Shown here piece by piece: positions 30,258 to 42,966 of a stretch of 64,000 bases of DNA. Position 1 is the stretch's first letter. Every line of letters begins with the position of its first letter. Location: contig CM036197.1 of assembly GCA_020631735.1 (NCBI GenBank), positions 46,795,880 through 46,859,879 on the forward strand, given 5' to 3'. The notes beneath the pieces were generated by a model that saw only the letters and a program-made list of their open reading frames with translations, had not been told where the DNA came from and made no database searches. Origin of the DNA: Saccharum officinarum. Its lineage: Eukaryota > Streptophyta > Magnoliopsida > Poales > Poaceae. Made by a program: the position numbers and the translations under genes.

Positions 30258-31608
30258 CGCCGCCACCATTTGCCACGACATCGAAGTGCTGCTGGAACGA
30301 TGATCAGTGTTCAGAGTGCTAATAACGGTTGTCCTTATGTTTGATATAAGTGAGTGTGTTTGCTTTGCTGCCGATCTTGTTTGCATGTAATGTACACTCT
30401 ACGTTTTAGTCTATGGTTGGAACTGGCCATCGGACGCCTCTTTTTGCCGTCTGATGGGCTCTCGGCTTGAAGTTGTTGACGTGTAATAAACATGGTGATC
30501 TCTGCAGTCGGCTTCTGTTCTTTCATTTGAACGAGTTTATATCCTGTTCATTTGCCAGGAGTTCAATCAACACACGATGATGAGCTGCTGTATTTCTGTA
30601 GTACAAGTTGGCATTTCGATCAGGCCAACATAAATTTGGGGTCAGTTGGTCACTAGCTCCCCTGTAGTGGTTACTCGTAGACCGTAGTAGTTTGGTGCGG
30701 GCATTTGGTACCATGCGCCGACAGTGAGCCACTACGTGCTACCTTGCCTGATCGGTGCAGATCGAACAACCATGCACGTACTACCAGTTTATGGCAGAAA
30801 CATAGTACCATACCCGATCAAGCGACACCATATAAACTGCAACGCCATCACAATCAGTTTGCGCGACGGCATCTGGTCTTGATCGTGCAACGTTTCAGCG
30901 ATGGATCTGCATCACGAGCGACAGCCAGCGCTGTCCACGGTGACTTCCAAAGAACGTTACCCTTACCAGGCACCCAGCAGTTAGTATTCAGTACTGTGTT
31001 GTACTGCCACAAACTACTGCACCCAACAAACAACCGTACAACAATTCATGTTCCTAAGAGAAACAGTACCACACTGTTGCAGTGTAATTGTATCAGCTGA
31101 TATGGAGAGCTGTGACACCTAGCAAATTTAGTAACAGAAGATGTAAAAAAAAAGGTGGTTAAAATTAACCTAAAAGTCTCAATGTGTCCCCGATGTGAAC
31201 CACCGTGGAAGCGATCCACGTGAGTACGTGAGGAAGCAGCTCCAACAAAGAAATCGTCGAACTCAAACTCAATACTACACAGTAGTGTTTATTGTTTCCA
31301 TTTCCCTTGGCAGACTGCAAGCTAACACAGTTCACGGATCCTTACTATAAACGCCCAGTTCGCTTGACTGAAAAGTTATGGCTGAAAATACCGTTCACTA
31401 ATTTGTGGTGAGAGAAAAATACTGTTTGTTGGTTGAAAAAGCAGGGCGAGTCTAATGTAACAGGAAGTCAGGAAGTAATTGGGCAAATAAGTTTGTGAAA
31501 CTCTGATCACTTCCCAATATGAAGCTGAAACATAACTTAAAAAGTACTAATGTACTACTTACCCTGTTACCTTTTGTTAAGCACGTGCTTCGGACGTTCG
31601 TAGACGTT
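30258..31608. other. 3' flank of the SAM gene and intergenic
   Basis: No gene is recognised. The open frame at 30705-31100 has no known domain. At 31340-31450 is a short MITE-like sequence ('cagttcgcttgactgaaaag' ... 'ttgaaaaagcagggcgag') of a type common in grasses, without clear target duplication. Confidence 0.45.
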
Positions 31609-31850
31609 GGGGTTGTTTATTGGTGAAAAAGTTTAGGTTCGGCTACTGTAGCACTTTTCGTTTTATTTGGTAATTTGTGTCCAATCATGGACTAATTAGG
31701 CTCAAAAGATTTATCTCGTGATTTACAACTAAACTGCGTAATTAGTTTTTTTCTTTCATCTACATTTAGTACTCCATGCATGTGCCGCAAGATTTGATGT
31801 GACAGGTATTGTAGCACTTTTTAGGTTCACTTTTTATGAACTAAACAGGC
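31609..31850. mobile_element. Tourist-like MITE, copy E
   Basis: Ends GGGGTTGTTTATTGG and GAACTAAACAGGC around the family interior ('tgtccaatcatggactaattaggctcaaaag', 'ttagtactccatgcatg'). Slightly diverged ends; no clear duplication. Confidence 0.7.
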
Positions 31851-31904
31851 TCGTTATTACAGCGGCACATGCAGACCGCCAGACAGGATGCCTGACACTT
31901 CTCT

Positions 31905-32112
31905 ATGCCCCAATTCTTCCCAAATTTTACTATACAAAAAGAAGATTCCCCGTCACATCAAAATGTCAGCAAATGCATGAAGTACTAAATATTGATGAAA
32001 TCAAAAACTAATTGCACAGTTTTGTTATACTTTGCGAGACGAACATTTTAAGCCTAGTTAGTCAAAATTTGGATAATTTTTACCAAATACAAACGAAATG
32101 TTATAGGAATTC
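31905..32112. mobile_element. Tourist-like MITE, copy F, reverse orientation, decayed
   Basis: The family interior appears reversed ('aactaattgcacagttttg', 'gagacgaacattttaagcctagttagtc', 'accaaatacaaacgaaatg'), but both ends are eroded. Confidence 0.55.
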
Positions 32113-32117
32113 TGATA

Positions 32118-32270
32118 CAGGGCTGGTTCGGCTGGTGGAAAAGCCGGCTGGTTTCGGCTGATTCAATAGTGTTCTGTGAGAGAGAATAAGCTGAAACAAG
32201 CTGAAACAAGCCGAAACATGACTTGCAGAACAGGGCAACAACGTTTTTCTCCCCAATTCACTCATCTAAA
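32118..32270. mobile_element. MITE-like element with GGCTGG words
   Basis: 'gggctggttcggctggtgg' at the left and 'gcagaacagggc' near the right flank sequence with 'aagctgaaacaagctgaaacaagccg'. Such GGCTGGTTTGGCTGG-type small elements are dispersed in grasses. Ends and duplication are not resolved. Confidence 0.35.
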
Positions 32271-32320
32271 CGAGGCCTATGTCAGGCGCCTGAATGTTCA
32301 GGCGACATGTGTGCGTTGTT

Positions 32321-32759
32321 TTTTCGAGGGAACAGAAGGGGCTAAGGCCCCTACCGAGATTTTATTAAAAACAAGAAAACAGTCGAAGGGTAATCAAGAC
32401 AGTTACAGGAAAGCAAGGCCGCGTTTACTTGGCATGCATACCTAAAATATTTTCTCTTCCACCTATCACATCAAATCTTTAAACGCATGCATGAAGCATT
32501 AAATGTAGGTAAAAAAATAACTAATTACATAGTTTGTTTGTAAAGTTCGAGACGAATCTTTTGAGTCTAATTAATCCATGGTTGGATAAATTTTACTAAA
32601 TAACAACGAAAAGTGATACAGTAACTTTTCACCCAAATTTTCTCAACTAAACACAGCCAAGACTAAGAAGCTAAAAAAAAGCAGAACAACGGAGTCTCCA
32701 CAGGAGACAAAGAAAGAAACAAAGAAAATAAGCAAAATTATACAAGCTGCTCTACCCCT
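32321..32759 (-). mobile_element. Truncated retroposon with 16-bp duplication, itself carrying a nested MITE
   Basis: ACATGTGTGCGTTGTT is repeated perfectly at 32305-32320 and 32760-32775. Next to the left copy is a T-run, then 'cgagggaacagaaggggctaaggcccctaccgagattttatt'. On the minus strand this is a hairpin (AGGGGCCTTAGCCCCT) plus an A tail. About 197 bp belong to the retroposon; the rest is MITE copy G at 32417-32658. Confidence 0.8.
32417..32658. mobile_element. Tourist-like MITE, copy G, nested in a retroposon
   Basis: Ends GGCCGCGTTTACTTGG and CTCAACTAAACACAGCC enclose the reversed family interior ('aaataactaattacatagttt', 'gagacgaatcttttgagtctaattaatcc'). It is younger than the retroposon it interrupts. 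Confidence 0.75.
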
Positions 32760-32775
32760 ACATGTGTGCGTTGTT

Positions 32776-33504
32776 CTTCATTTCTTCAATCATGTGGCAT
32801 CAATACAAATAGATTGTCACCGTTGGATGTTAATCTAGTGGCTGCTAGCTGTTGCCTGAAAATAAGTTAGATTTCAGGCACCTAAAATATAGCATATCCC
32901 TTTTTCTTCATTTACTAGCCCTAATGATCCCACATATGAATACTGATGTTATCCACCTTGCAAATTTTCTTGCCACAATCGGAAAAGCTACTCTTGAAGT
33001 TGGCGTTGACGAGGAGCAACCCAGCTAGTTTGCATTTCTTTCATCTTCGATGTTTCTTAAAATTTTGTTTTCAAAGATAAATAATGAAATTAATATTAAT
33101 ATTTCATAGTGCTAGACATATATCTAATGATACTAATCATGTACTACAAATATTAATATATTTTTATATTGGTTAAAGTTAAAAACGTTTGACTACTTGG
33201 AAAACGAGAACAATACTTATTTTGGGACGGATGGAGTCACCACTACAACCATGAGCTAGGCCAATTCCATGATCCTCATATTGGTGAAGGCGCCGCTAAT
33301 GCAAATGCTGATATGGGTGAAGTTGTCAATGCAAATGACCCATGAGCTTGCTACTTCCACACGTGCAATGAAGATCGGTGTTTGTATGATGTATTTGTAT
33401 CTTATCTCTTATTTATTGCTTTACTCTTTAGACTTAATCTAGATGGATTCTGGATCTCATAGAGTGGTGCAATGGTTTGCGCACCTATGATTATTTATAA
33501 AATG
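32776..33504. other. Intergenic with a Stowaway-type MITE
   Basis: At about 33040-33238 is AT-rich sequence that ends 'aatacttattttgggacggatggagt', a typical Stowaway terminus. The left terminus is diverged. Nothing else recognised. Confidence 0.45.
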
Positions 33505-34035
33505 TTATTTTTTTAGAAAGACGGCAAGAGATTTGCTGAGATTTTATTAGACGAGAAAAAAGGAAAAATAACTGTTACAAAGTTTACAACTTGACTACTG
33601 AGGAAACCTCTGAGACCACTTGTCTACCCAAACTACAGCGACCTAGACTAAAGCAGCATGCCGGTCGCTGAACGAAACTAACTAGGTGGAAGAAAACGTC
33701 TGCAAAAGCGATACAAGTGCAGTTTACAACTACTGCTCTATAGAGACAAAAACAAAAATACTAAGCCTTCCAAGTTACTCCTCTCGGATTGGTTCTTGTG
33801 TCGCATAATGGAATTTTGTGATTTCATCTTTGCAGAGCATGGCAACTTGGTTTGCTTGTAACGACCGCTATTGGAAAGTTCTGCGATTCATTTATTTCCA
33901 TAAGTTCCACCAAAAATAGATCATAAAACCATCGAATTTCCTCCTTTGTCTCTTCTCCACCTTGACTCGGCACTTGCGCCAATACCCATGGATCGATCCA
34001 GTCATTGGTATTGAGTCGATCACAGACAGCTTTAG

Positions 34036-37000
34036 CTAACGTTTTAGGTCTGACCAGACTTGTTTTGCGAATGGACAGTTTAAGCAGAGATGGTTTGGTG
34101 ATTCCGGTTCAATCCCACATAGTTTGCAGATCGGGTCATTGGGCCAATTTCTCTTAATAAGATTATTAGCGGTGAAAATCTGTTTGTGCAATAACGTCCA
34201 TGCGAAAAATGGCATTTGGGTTCTGCTTTCGCTCTCCAAATTGGTGCTAACTTCAGCTTTGCTATAACTTCCTTCAAATTGAAAACGATATGCACTTTGG
34301 GTTGTATATTCACCGTCATTTGTCCATTTCCACCTTATCGTATCCTCACTGTTTGCGTTCAGTTGAACCTCCGCTATCTGCTCCTAGAGCGCTACATACT
34401 CCTGAATCTCTTGTGATGTTTGAAGAGGCAGGATATGGGTTATCCATTTACTATCTTGCAGGGCTTTGTAGACTGGTAATTTTTTCCTTCTTGCCTTCCT
34501 GTACAGGTTGGGAGCTAAAACTTTGGGTGTTCTCCCTTCCACCCTTGACGATGTCCAGAAGCTTGCAGTTTTTCCATCACCAATTGTCAACACCATGGAG
34601 GCCGCAAACAGATCATGGTCATGTGCATCACAGGGAAGGTCTAGTTCATTCCAAGCACGTTCCTTATGCTTCCATTGAAACCATAACCATCTCAATCTCA
34701 GTGCTCTGGAGAACCGCTCAAGGTCTAAAATCCCTAGTCCCCCTTTTATCTTTGGGCGGCATGTGGTTGGCCAATTCACCAAGGAGTGACCGTTGTATAC
34801 CTTGTCTAGGGTTTCACCTCTCCAAAGAAAACTTCGTCTCAACCTATCAATATTTCTGATTAGCCATTTTTGCTCGGGGAAAGCAGTCATGTGATAGATT
34901 GGTTGTGAGGAGAGTACGGTTTTAACTAGTGTTTCTCTGCCTGTCGTTGAGAGGAACTTGCATTTCCACCCTGGCAATCTCGCTCCAATCTTATCTATCA
35001 ATGGTTGCACCTCTATCCTTCTTAGTTTTCTGATATGTAGCGGGAGACCTAAGTACTTGCCAGGGAATTTGCATACTTTGCCTGGGAAGTTTTGCAGGAG
35101 TTGGGATACTACCTGATCATGGAGGCGAATGGGGAAAATTTTAGTCTTTGCTATATTTATCTTGAGGCCTGAGCATTCTCCGAAGAGCGTCAAGATCTTA
35201 TATAGCCGTTCTAACTCCATTGCTGATGGATCCGCGAAAATTGCTGCGTTGTCCGCATAGAGCGAGCATCTTAGGTGAGCCGTCTTCGGCAAGACTGGCT
35301 TGAGCACCCCTTTCTGTGCCACCATCTCAATAATGCGTTGCAGTGGGTCTATGGCCAGTATGAATAGAAGAAGGGAGAGCGGATCACCTTGTCTCAGTCC
35401 TCTTGCATGTTTAATCCCTTCTGTTGGTTGGCCATTTACCAGGACTCTTAAGGAGGCGGTCCCAAGCAATGCTGCCACCCAGTCCCTCCATTTGGTATTG
35501 AAACCGAGCGCTTGCATTACCTCCAAGAGGAATGTGCAGCCAATGGAGTTAAACGCCTTGGAGATGTCCAACTTTATGAAGAGAGCCGGTCTTTGTTTTT
35601 GATGGAATAACTGTATAACCTTCTGTGAATAAATGAAGTTATCATGTATGCACCTTTTTTGATGAAGGTGTTTTGTGCCGTTGAAACCAGCTCGTTCATG
35701 TGTGGTGCCAGTCGGTTTGCTATAAGCTTGGTGATTATTTTTGCCACACTATTAATGAGGCTAATTGGTCTGTATTCAGAGATCGTAGCCGCCACTTGAT
35801 TTTTGGGGAGGACTATGTTGGCCTCGTTTATCAAGTTCAATTTTGCCGTCCGATGTGTGTAGAAGCTCCAAATTGCCTGGGTTAGATCATCCTTTATGAT
35901 TGCCCAACACTTCTTATAAAACAGCCCGATGAAACCATCAAGGCCCGGCGCCTTTTCAGTTGGCATTCCCTTTATAACGGATTTGATCTCTGCTTGTGTT
36001 GGGCGTAGCCTAGCTATTGCCAATTGATGGCCTTTGTTCTTGCATTGGTTTCCCCATGACCTGGGAGAAGTGTATGTATCAGGTTGGATTTTTCCTCCTG
36101 TGACACAACTGTCCATGTTTGCCCACTTAAGGATGAGATGAAGGTCTTCTTTCTTCTTGCGTTTGTGTGTAGTTGGAAGAATCTGGTATTTGTGACTCCT
36201 TTCTGGATCCAAGTTAACCGTGAATGTTGTCTTGCTCTCGCTTTTTGCATAGCAGCCAATCCCAGGGACTTTGTCTTCAGATAGTGTTTGAAATCCAATT
36301 CATCTTGAGTTAGAGGCCATACTTCCTGTGCCTTCTCCAAATTTGCCAAAGTGATATTGAGGATGGCCCAACGTATTTTCCAATCTGCAAATTTTTTTTG
36401 CCTCCATAGTTTTAGTGCTTTTGCCGTTCTTATTGGCTTAACGTGAATACGCAGGATTGCATCTTGAGTATTGACTGGTTTGCCCCAAATTTCTTGAACA
36501 GTCTCATAGAAGCCAGGCCAGCTAATCCAATGGGATTCAAACCTGAACCCTCTATAGAATTTGAACTCCACGTCTCCTTGCATGAGGAGTGGGCAATGAT
36601 CAGATCCTAGTGAAGCAAGAGCTTGTAGATGTGTTCTCGGGAAGATGTTTAGTCAATCCGGTGATGCGAATAAGTGATCAATTTTAGTCATCGTCGGCAT
36701 ACGCTGGTCATTGCACCAGGTAAACTTTTTACCCCTAAGTTCGATTGGTGCCAACAGAAGGTTGTCTATTGTGGTTTTGAAACCATTTAGCAGTGATAAA
36801 TTGACGTGGCCATTGTTTTTGTCTTGTGCCCGGTAGATCAAATTGAAATCTCCTAAAATAAGCCATGTAGGTAGCATTCGAATTTTGAGATCAGTGATTT
36901 CCTGCATAAATAGGAAGTTTCTCATTATCCGATTGCGGACCATAAGCTCCCGTGATTGACCATTCCTTGTTGTTCGAGAGCATCCTGAGGGTAGCAAATA

Positions 37001-37293
37001 TTGTATTTGTCATTCTATGTGGGTTATCTAGCTGGAAGTAACGATCCGAAGCCGCTAAAAGAATCCCTCCGGATGCCCCAAAGATGGTAGGAACACAATG
37101 TTTTGCACCATATCAATGCCCACTGTCTCCACCAGTAAAGAATGTGACTAGGTTGGATCTTTATCTCCTGAAGACAAACTACAGTGGTCCCTACAGATAT
37201 GATTTGATTAAACACACTTGCCCTTTTGGCCCCATCATTTAATCCACTAACATTCCAGCATAGTATTTGACCGTCCTTGATCGACATTAACAA
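34036..37293 (-). pseudogene. LINE ORF2 (endonuclease-reverse transcriptase), degraded
   Basis: In minus-strand order: endonuclease start (CWNVSGLND, VVCLQEIK; 37293-37024), endonuclease end (LILGDFNLIYRAQDKN, RGKKFTWCNDQRMPTMTKID; 36997-36653), linker and RT blocks (36583-35574: EYRPISLINSVAKIITK), and RT palm (35571-34384: DISKAFNS, GLRQGDPLS, VNGQPTEG). A zf-RVT end follows (34239-34036: FFAWTLLHKQIFTANNL, CKLCG). At least four frame changes break it. The catalytic box reads YADNAAIF: the second Asp is Asn (codon at 35248-35250), which would abolish polymerisation even without the frameshifts. Confidence 0.85.
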
Positions 37294-37453
37294 TTTTCTC
37301 TACTATCCACACCTCCTTTGCATACCTCCTTGTTCTCTGAGATGGGTGGAAAACCTCATTGCATGGAGTAATGGACAAGGCTAAACGAGCACATTTGATT
37401 AAGGCCGAAGGCACCAGAGCTAGCAGGCTGGGTCCAATCCAGGTCTCGGGGTT

Positions 37454-37560
37454 ACAATCCAAACGTCGAAGGCTCCACGGCCAGCAGGCGTGAATCCAGA
37501 TCAGAAGATTACAATCCATACGCCAAAGGCTCCATGGCCAGCCGGCGTGAATCCGAAGTA
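37454..37560 (-). repeat. 57-bp tandem duplication in the LINE inter-ORF spacer
   Basis: Two units start ACAATCCAAACGTCGAAGGC (37454) and ACAATCCATACGCCAAAGGC (37511). Both continue with 'tccacggccagcaggcgtgaatcc'-like sequence, and a partial third copy precedes them. The unit lies between ORF1 and ORF2 of the LINE, with no coding role apparent. Confidence 0.7.
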
Positions 37561-37629
37561 TGTGACCAAACAGAAACAGCGACCTTGGCCTAAATGCCCC
37601 ACGACTACCCCTCAAGGTGCTATGATACA

Positions 37630-38447
37630 TGTTGAATAATTAGGCAATTTCTAGATTAAAAATAGAATATAAATCATGACAAATTGATAAACTAGATTAA
37701 ACATGTATAGAGTACTAGCATGACAGATCAACATATTGCATAGCATAAGCATAAACATGATTATGATTGTAAGCATAGCACATACACTTGATAGATGAGA
37801 CATTATGAACGATAATATTAGATCACGAGAATAATACCTGACGACTGTAGATATAATTAACAGTGGTGGACATGCAGATGGTGCTGACGATGGAGCGAAG
37901 TCGATGTCATCGATGAGCGGCGGTGGAGTGTTTCCATTGACGATCCCACGAGCCTAGCGATGACGAAGACGACGTGCCGATGCAGCCTTCGGAAGACGAG
38001 CCATCATGGAGAATTTGAGAGCAGTCGCACGAAGAACGCTTCCCAAAAACCTTATTTGTCTTCTCCTAGTGCAGGATCGCAAAGACGAGGGTTTTAGAGA
38101 CCTGCTCTCCCAAAATCCGGTGCACGCGGACGATTGGGATGGAGAGACTATGGCGGCAGCGCAGTAGCAAGAAGAGGAAAATACTATTTGGCTACCTTAG
38201 GATTTTTCCAATTGGAATTCCCAATAGTAGTTTTTGTTGTGTCTTTTCCCAAGAGGATATATATATATATAGAAAACCCCCTATCTCTACGTCAACTAGC
38301 AATATGGTACTAATTGATGTTGTACCTCTCACCTCTACTCGTGGGCTTAAACATTAAAGCCCATTAGGGAACACATGTATTGGGCGTTTGAGATTTATTA
38401 GAATTTCTTCATATGGATTTAGGGGAATATCCATATAAATTCTAATA
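37630..38447 (-). repeat. Copia 3' LTR
   Basis: The 818-bp LTR matches 42949-43770 throughout, with scattered substitutions and small indels. One example is a TA-microsatellite (near 38257-38270) absent from the other copy. This much divergence indicates an old insertion. Confidence 0.9.
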
Positions 38448-39007
38448 ATCCCCCACCAGATCTCAATTGCCCAGTATAGACATTTTTCTTCTACTATTTA
38501 TATACTAATATTTCAGCAGAGACTGTTAAGTTGAACATCCGCCTAGAGCTTCAAGTTACACTCATTCACAACTTGAACAATGGACTACGCCTTGAATTGC
38601 AAGTTTTGTGCAAACGAGTTTCATTCAAAGTCAAACTAGTATCTGGCTACTAGTAGCCTTTCCCGTGGGTGGAGTATATACGTCGTACTCCCTGGTCCCT
38701 TTATGAGCTTACTAGAGATCACCCAAATCTCATAGACTACGATGTTTTACAGTCAGACTCATATAGGTATGTTCTTTCAAGAATGCTCTACAAGATCGCA
38801 CCTTTATTTGTTAAAGCCAATAGAACACATTAAGGCATTCACCAACCTTCCTTACAGTGCCTCATCACTCTGAGATTATTGCATCTTCACTTAAAGAGGG
38901 TTATAGAGTTATAGATTACTCTCCTTAGTTTACCAATAGTTTGTTCTTCCTAGGTCCTTAGTCATGGGATCTCCGATCAAAAAGGTTGGGTTACTAATAT
39001 TGCAAAC

Positions 39008-42000
39008 TCACATGGGTCTCGTACCCATCTCCCTTGATGCGATTTCTATCACATTCCATGATAGCCCTTTTGTAAAGGGATCTGCCAGGTTTTTGTCTGT
39101 TTGCACATAAGCCACAACTATTACTTCGGAGTTTCTCAACTTCCTGACAGACTTCAAACGTCTTTTAACGTGTCTTGTTGACTTCACATTATCCTTAGCA
39201 CTATTCACTTTAGTGATCATTGCTTGATTGTCACAGTTCATAAGGATAGCCGGTATTAGTTTTTCAACCACCGGCAAGTCAGACAAGAGCTCACGCAGCC
39301 ACTCTGCCTCTGCAGAAGCTGTATCTAAAATAGTAAGTTCTGCTTCCATGGTTGATTTAGTCAAAATAGACTGTTTATAAGACCTCCATGACACTGCGCC
39401 ACCTCCAAGAGTAAAAACATATCCACTAGTGACGTAGATTTGATCAATATCATAAATCCAGTTCGCATCGCTATATCCCTCTAGCACAGCTGGGTGCCTA
39501 GAATAGTGAATCACAAAACTTATAGTATCTTTGAGATAACTCAAGACCCTTTCAAATGCATGCCAATGATCATCACCTAGGTTGGATATGTAGCTACTCA
39601 ACTTGCTCACAGCAAAAGAGATATCTGGTCTGGTTGTGCTAGCTAGATACATGAGTGAACCAATTATCTGAGAATACTTCAATTGATCTCTAGTAATCTT
39701 CTTGTTCTTTCTCAATGTCACACTAGGATCGTAAGGTGTTGCAGAAGGCTTGCTATCCATAAAGCCAAACCGGCTCAAGACCTTTTCAACATAGTGAGAT
39801 TGCAACAAAGTAATCCCACTATTTTTCTTAATCAGCTTAATGTTTAGAATTACATCAGTTTCTTCTAGATCTTTCATGTCAAAACTCTTTGACAGGAAAG
39901 ACTTGACTTCATTAATAACATCAATGTTTGTTCTAAAAATTAGAATATCATCAACATATAAATATAATATAACAGATTGGTCCCCACCATGTCAATAATA
40001 CACACACCTATCAGCCTCATTAACAGCAAAGCCTGAACCAGTTAAAGTAGTGTCAAACTTCTCATGCCATTATTTAGGTGCTTATTTCAAGCCATACAAA
40101 TACTTCAGTAACTTACACACCTTCTGCTCTTCATCTTTTACTACAAACCCATCAGGCTGATCCATATAAATCTTCTCATCTAACTCTCCATTAAGGAAAG
40201 TTGTCTTCACGTTCATTTGATGAACGAGAAGACCATATGAGGTAGCCAGAGAAAGTAGCACTCGAATAGTGGTCATTCTAGCAACAGGTGAACAAGTATG
40301 AAAGAAATTCTCGCCTTCCTTCTAGATATAACCCTTAGTCACAAGCCGATCCTTATACTTGTCAATAGTACCATCGGGCCTAAGCTTCTTCTTGAATACC
40401 TACTTACATCCGATTGGTTTACAACCAAATGGTACCTCAGATAACTCCCAAGTTTCATTTGAAAGAATCGAGTCCATCTCACTACGAACAACTTCTTTCC
40501 AATCATCTGCATCTGGAGATGCATATGCCTCTGTAATAGAGGTGGGAGTATCGTCCACAAGGTACACAATGAAATCATCACCAAAAGATTTTGCAATCCT
40601 CTGTCTCTTGTTTCTCACAGGAATTTCATTGTCATCCTCCTCAAGGACTTCTTTAAGTGGTTGCTCAAATAACTCAACAGGAGACTCAATTGATATAGTA
40701 AAATTAGGAGCTAATTTAGATGAAAATTTAGTATTGCTACGCATATCTTTCATAGGGAATATGTTCTAAAAAATGTAGCATCATAAGATTTAAAATTGTA
40801 TCCACATACATATCAGGAACTTCAGATTTTACTACTAAAAATCTATAGGCAATGCTATGGTGAGCATATCCTAGAAAGACACAATCCACAGTCTTTTGTC
40901 CAAGCTTACACTTCTTAGAAATTGGAACATTGACTTTCGCCAAACATCCCCACGTGCGCAAGTATGAAAGTGATGGTTTCCTTCCAACCCAATACTTATA
41001 TGGAGTTGTCTCTTTATTTCTGTTTGGAATTCTATTCAGGACATGACTCGCAGTCAATAAAGCTTCCTCCTACCATGCCTTAGATAGACCAGCTGTGTCT
41101 AACATGGCGTTCACCAAGTCAGTCAATGTGTGGTTTTTCCTCTCGGCAATCTTATTTGATTCGGACGAATAGGGAGCTGACCTCTCATGAATAATACCAT
41201 GTTCCGCACAGAACTCATCAAATAATATCAAAAAAATATTCACCACCACGATCTGACCTTAGACGTTTAATTTTTCTCTCTAGTTGATTTTCAACTTCAG
41301 CCTTATAGATTTTAAAGTAGTCTAGCGTTTCATCTTTAGTTTTTATCAAGTAAACATAGCAAAATCTAGTTGCATCATCAATTAAAGTCATAAAATATCT
41401 CTTTTCACCTTTTGTCAATACACCATTTATCTCGCATAGATTAGAATGTATGAGTTCTAGACGTGCCAAGTTTCTCTCCTCCACTACCTTATGAGGCTTT
41501 CGAGATTGCTTAGATTGCACACAACTATGACACTTGAACCTTTGGCAATAGTGAAATCTGAAATTAAACTCAAGATAGATAAACGTGATATCAAACCAAA
41601 GTTCACATGACATAAACGAGAATGTCAAACACTCAAACTATCATTAATTGTGCCACAAATATGATTCACTGACTTATTACAAAAACCTACCAAAGATAAG
41701 TGGAATAAGCCTACGCAATCATTGTCTTTACCAATAAATTATCCATGCTTAGACATAACTACTTTATTGGACTCTAACACTACCTTAAACACATCTCTCA
41801 AAAGAAGGGAGACGCTAACAAGGTTCTTGCGAATAGTAGGGACATGCTGCATGTTCTTCAGCTGCATGATCTTTCCCGAAGTAAACTTCAGATCTACCGT
41901 GCCAACACCACGAACAGAAGCATGTGATCCATTCTCCATCAGGATGGAGGAACCTTGGAGCCTCTGGTAAGAAGAAAACAAAGAGATGTCAGCACACACG

Positions 42001-42966
42001 TGAATATTAGCACATGTATCAACCCACCAACTTGGAGATTGAAACACTGAAAGTACAATAGTAAAATTACCATACCCGTCATCAGCACTGCTAGCAGTCA
42101 CGAGGTTGACTTTCTTTTTCTCTTTCTTATCCGCTTGCTCTGGACAATCTTTAGCAAAATGACCAAGCTCTCCACATGCGAAGCAAGGTAGCTCTGCTTT
42201 GTCTTTCTTCTTCTTCTTGAAGGCTGTATTTTATTTAGCATTGAAAGCAGGTTGCTTAGGCTTTCCCTTGTTCTTGCCATGGTTTCTCTGGACGAAGTGG
42301 GTGCTAGTTTTTTCCTCATTTCCCTTCTCAATATTGTCTTTAGCTCGCGCTTTCTCCTCAACATCAAGAGATGCTATCAGGTTTTCAATTGATATTTTCT
42401 GTCTCTTTGTGTTTGAGACTTGTGGCGAAATTCCTCCATGAAGAAGGCAATTTAGCAATAATGCACTCAGCCACAAACTCATCGGGTAAGACACATTTAA
42501 GGAGTTCAAGTTCTTTAGCCAGGCGCTGAATCCCATGAGCTTGCTCGACTACTGATTTGTTAGCAACCATCTTGTAGTTATTAAAGCTCTCTATGATATA
42601 CAACTCTTTGCCTGCATCTGAAGCACCATAGGTAGCATTCAGATGATCCCACATAGACTTTGCGTCTTTTATGTGCATTATTGAATCAAACAGATGATCT
42701 GAAAGCACATTACGCACAGCTCCACAAAGATTTCACTTGCTTCCTGAAATTTTCTCATATCTTCATCAGAGATATTTCCCTCAGGCAAGCCATCTTTGAC
42801 CCAGAAAAAATTTTATGACAGTAAGCCAATCCGTGATCTTGAGAGACCACATCTTAAAATGCGCACCAGAAAACTTTTTCGGCCTCAGCGCGTCAATAAA
42901 ACTAGCCATACATAATTCTGGAAACGGCCTATAATAAGGTTTTTGTATTGTTGAATAATTAGGCAA
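39008..42966 (-). pseudogene. Copia gag-pol polyprotein, degraded
   Basis: Minus-strand order: gag start MASFIDALRPKKFSGAHFKMW (ATG 42909) with gag body 42717-42231, protease around 42020 (WWVDTCANIHVCA, where the usual DTGA is DTCA), integrase GAG-pre and core (HSCVQSKQSRKPH, LIDDATRFCYVYL, RLRSDRGGEYF; 41628-41218), RT start (MNVKTTFLNGELDE; 40276-40082), RT box YVDDILIF (about 39960), and RT end/RNase H (KLSSYISN, EGYSDANW, TKSTMEAEL; 39877-39008). It is broken by several frameshifts and stops, for instance TGA at 39992-39994 where Arg is usual. The element cannot be autonomous. Confidence 0.88.

Noticed and set aside
29355..30386. Minus-strand 343-codon and 243-codon frames opposite the SAM gene
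   Set aside because: GC-rich antisense shadow. The plus frame has a recognisable SAM domain, a TATA box and a good start context.
30705..31100. 131-codon plus-strand frame
   Set aside because: No domain, no intron signals, ordinary composition for intergenic DNA; likely chance.
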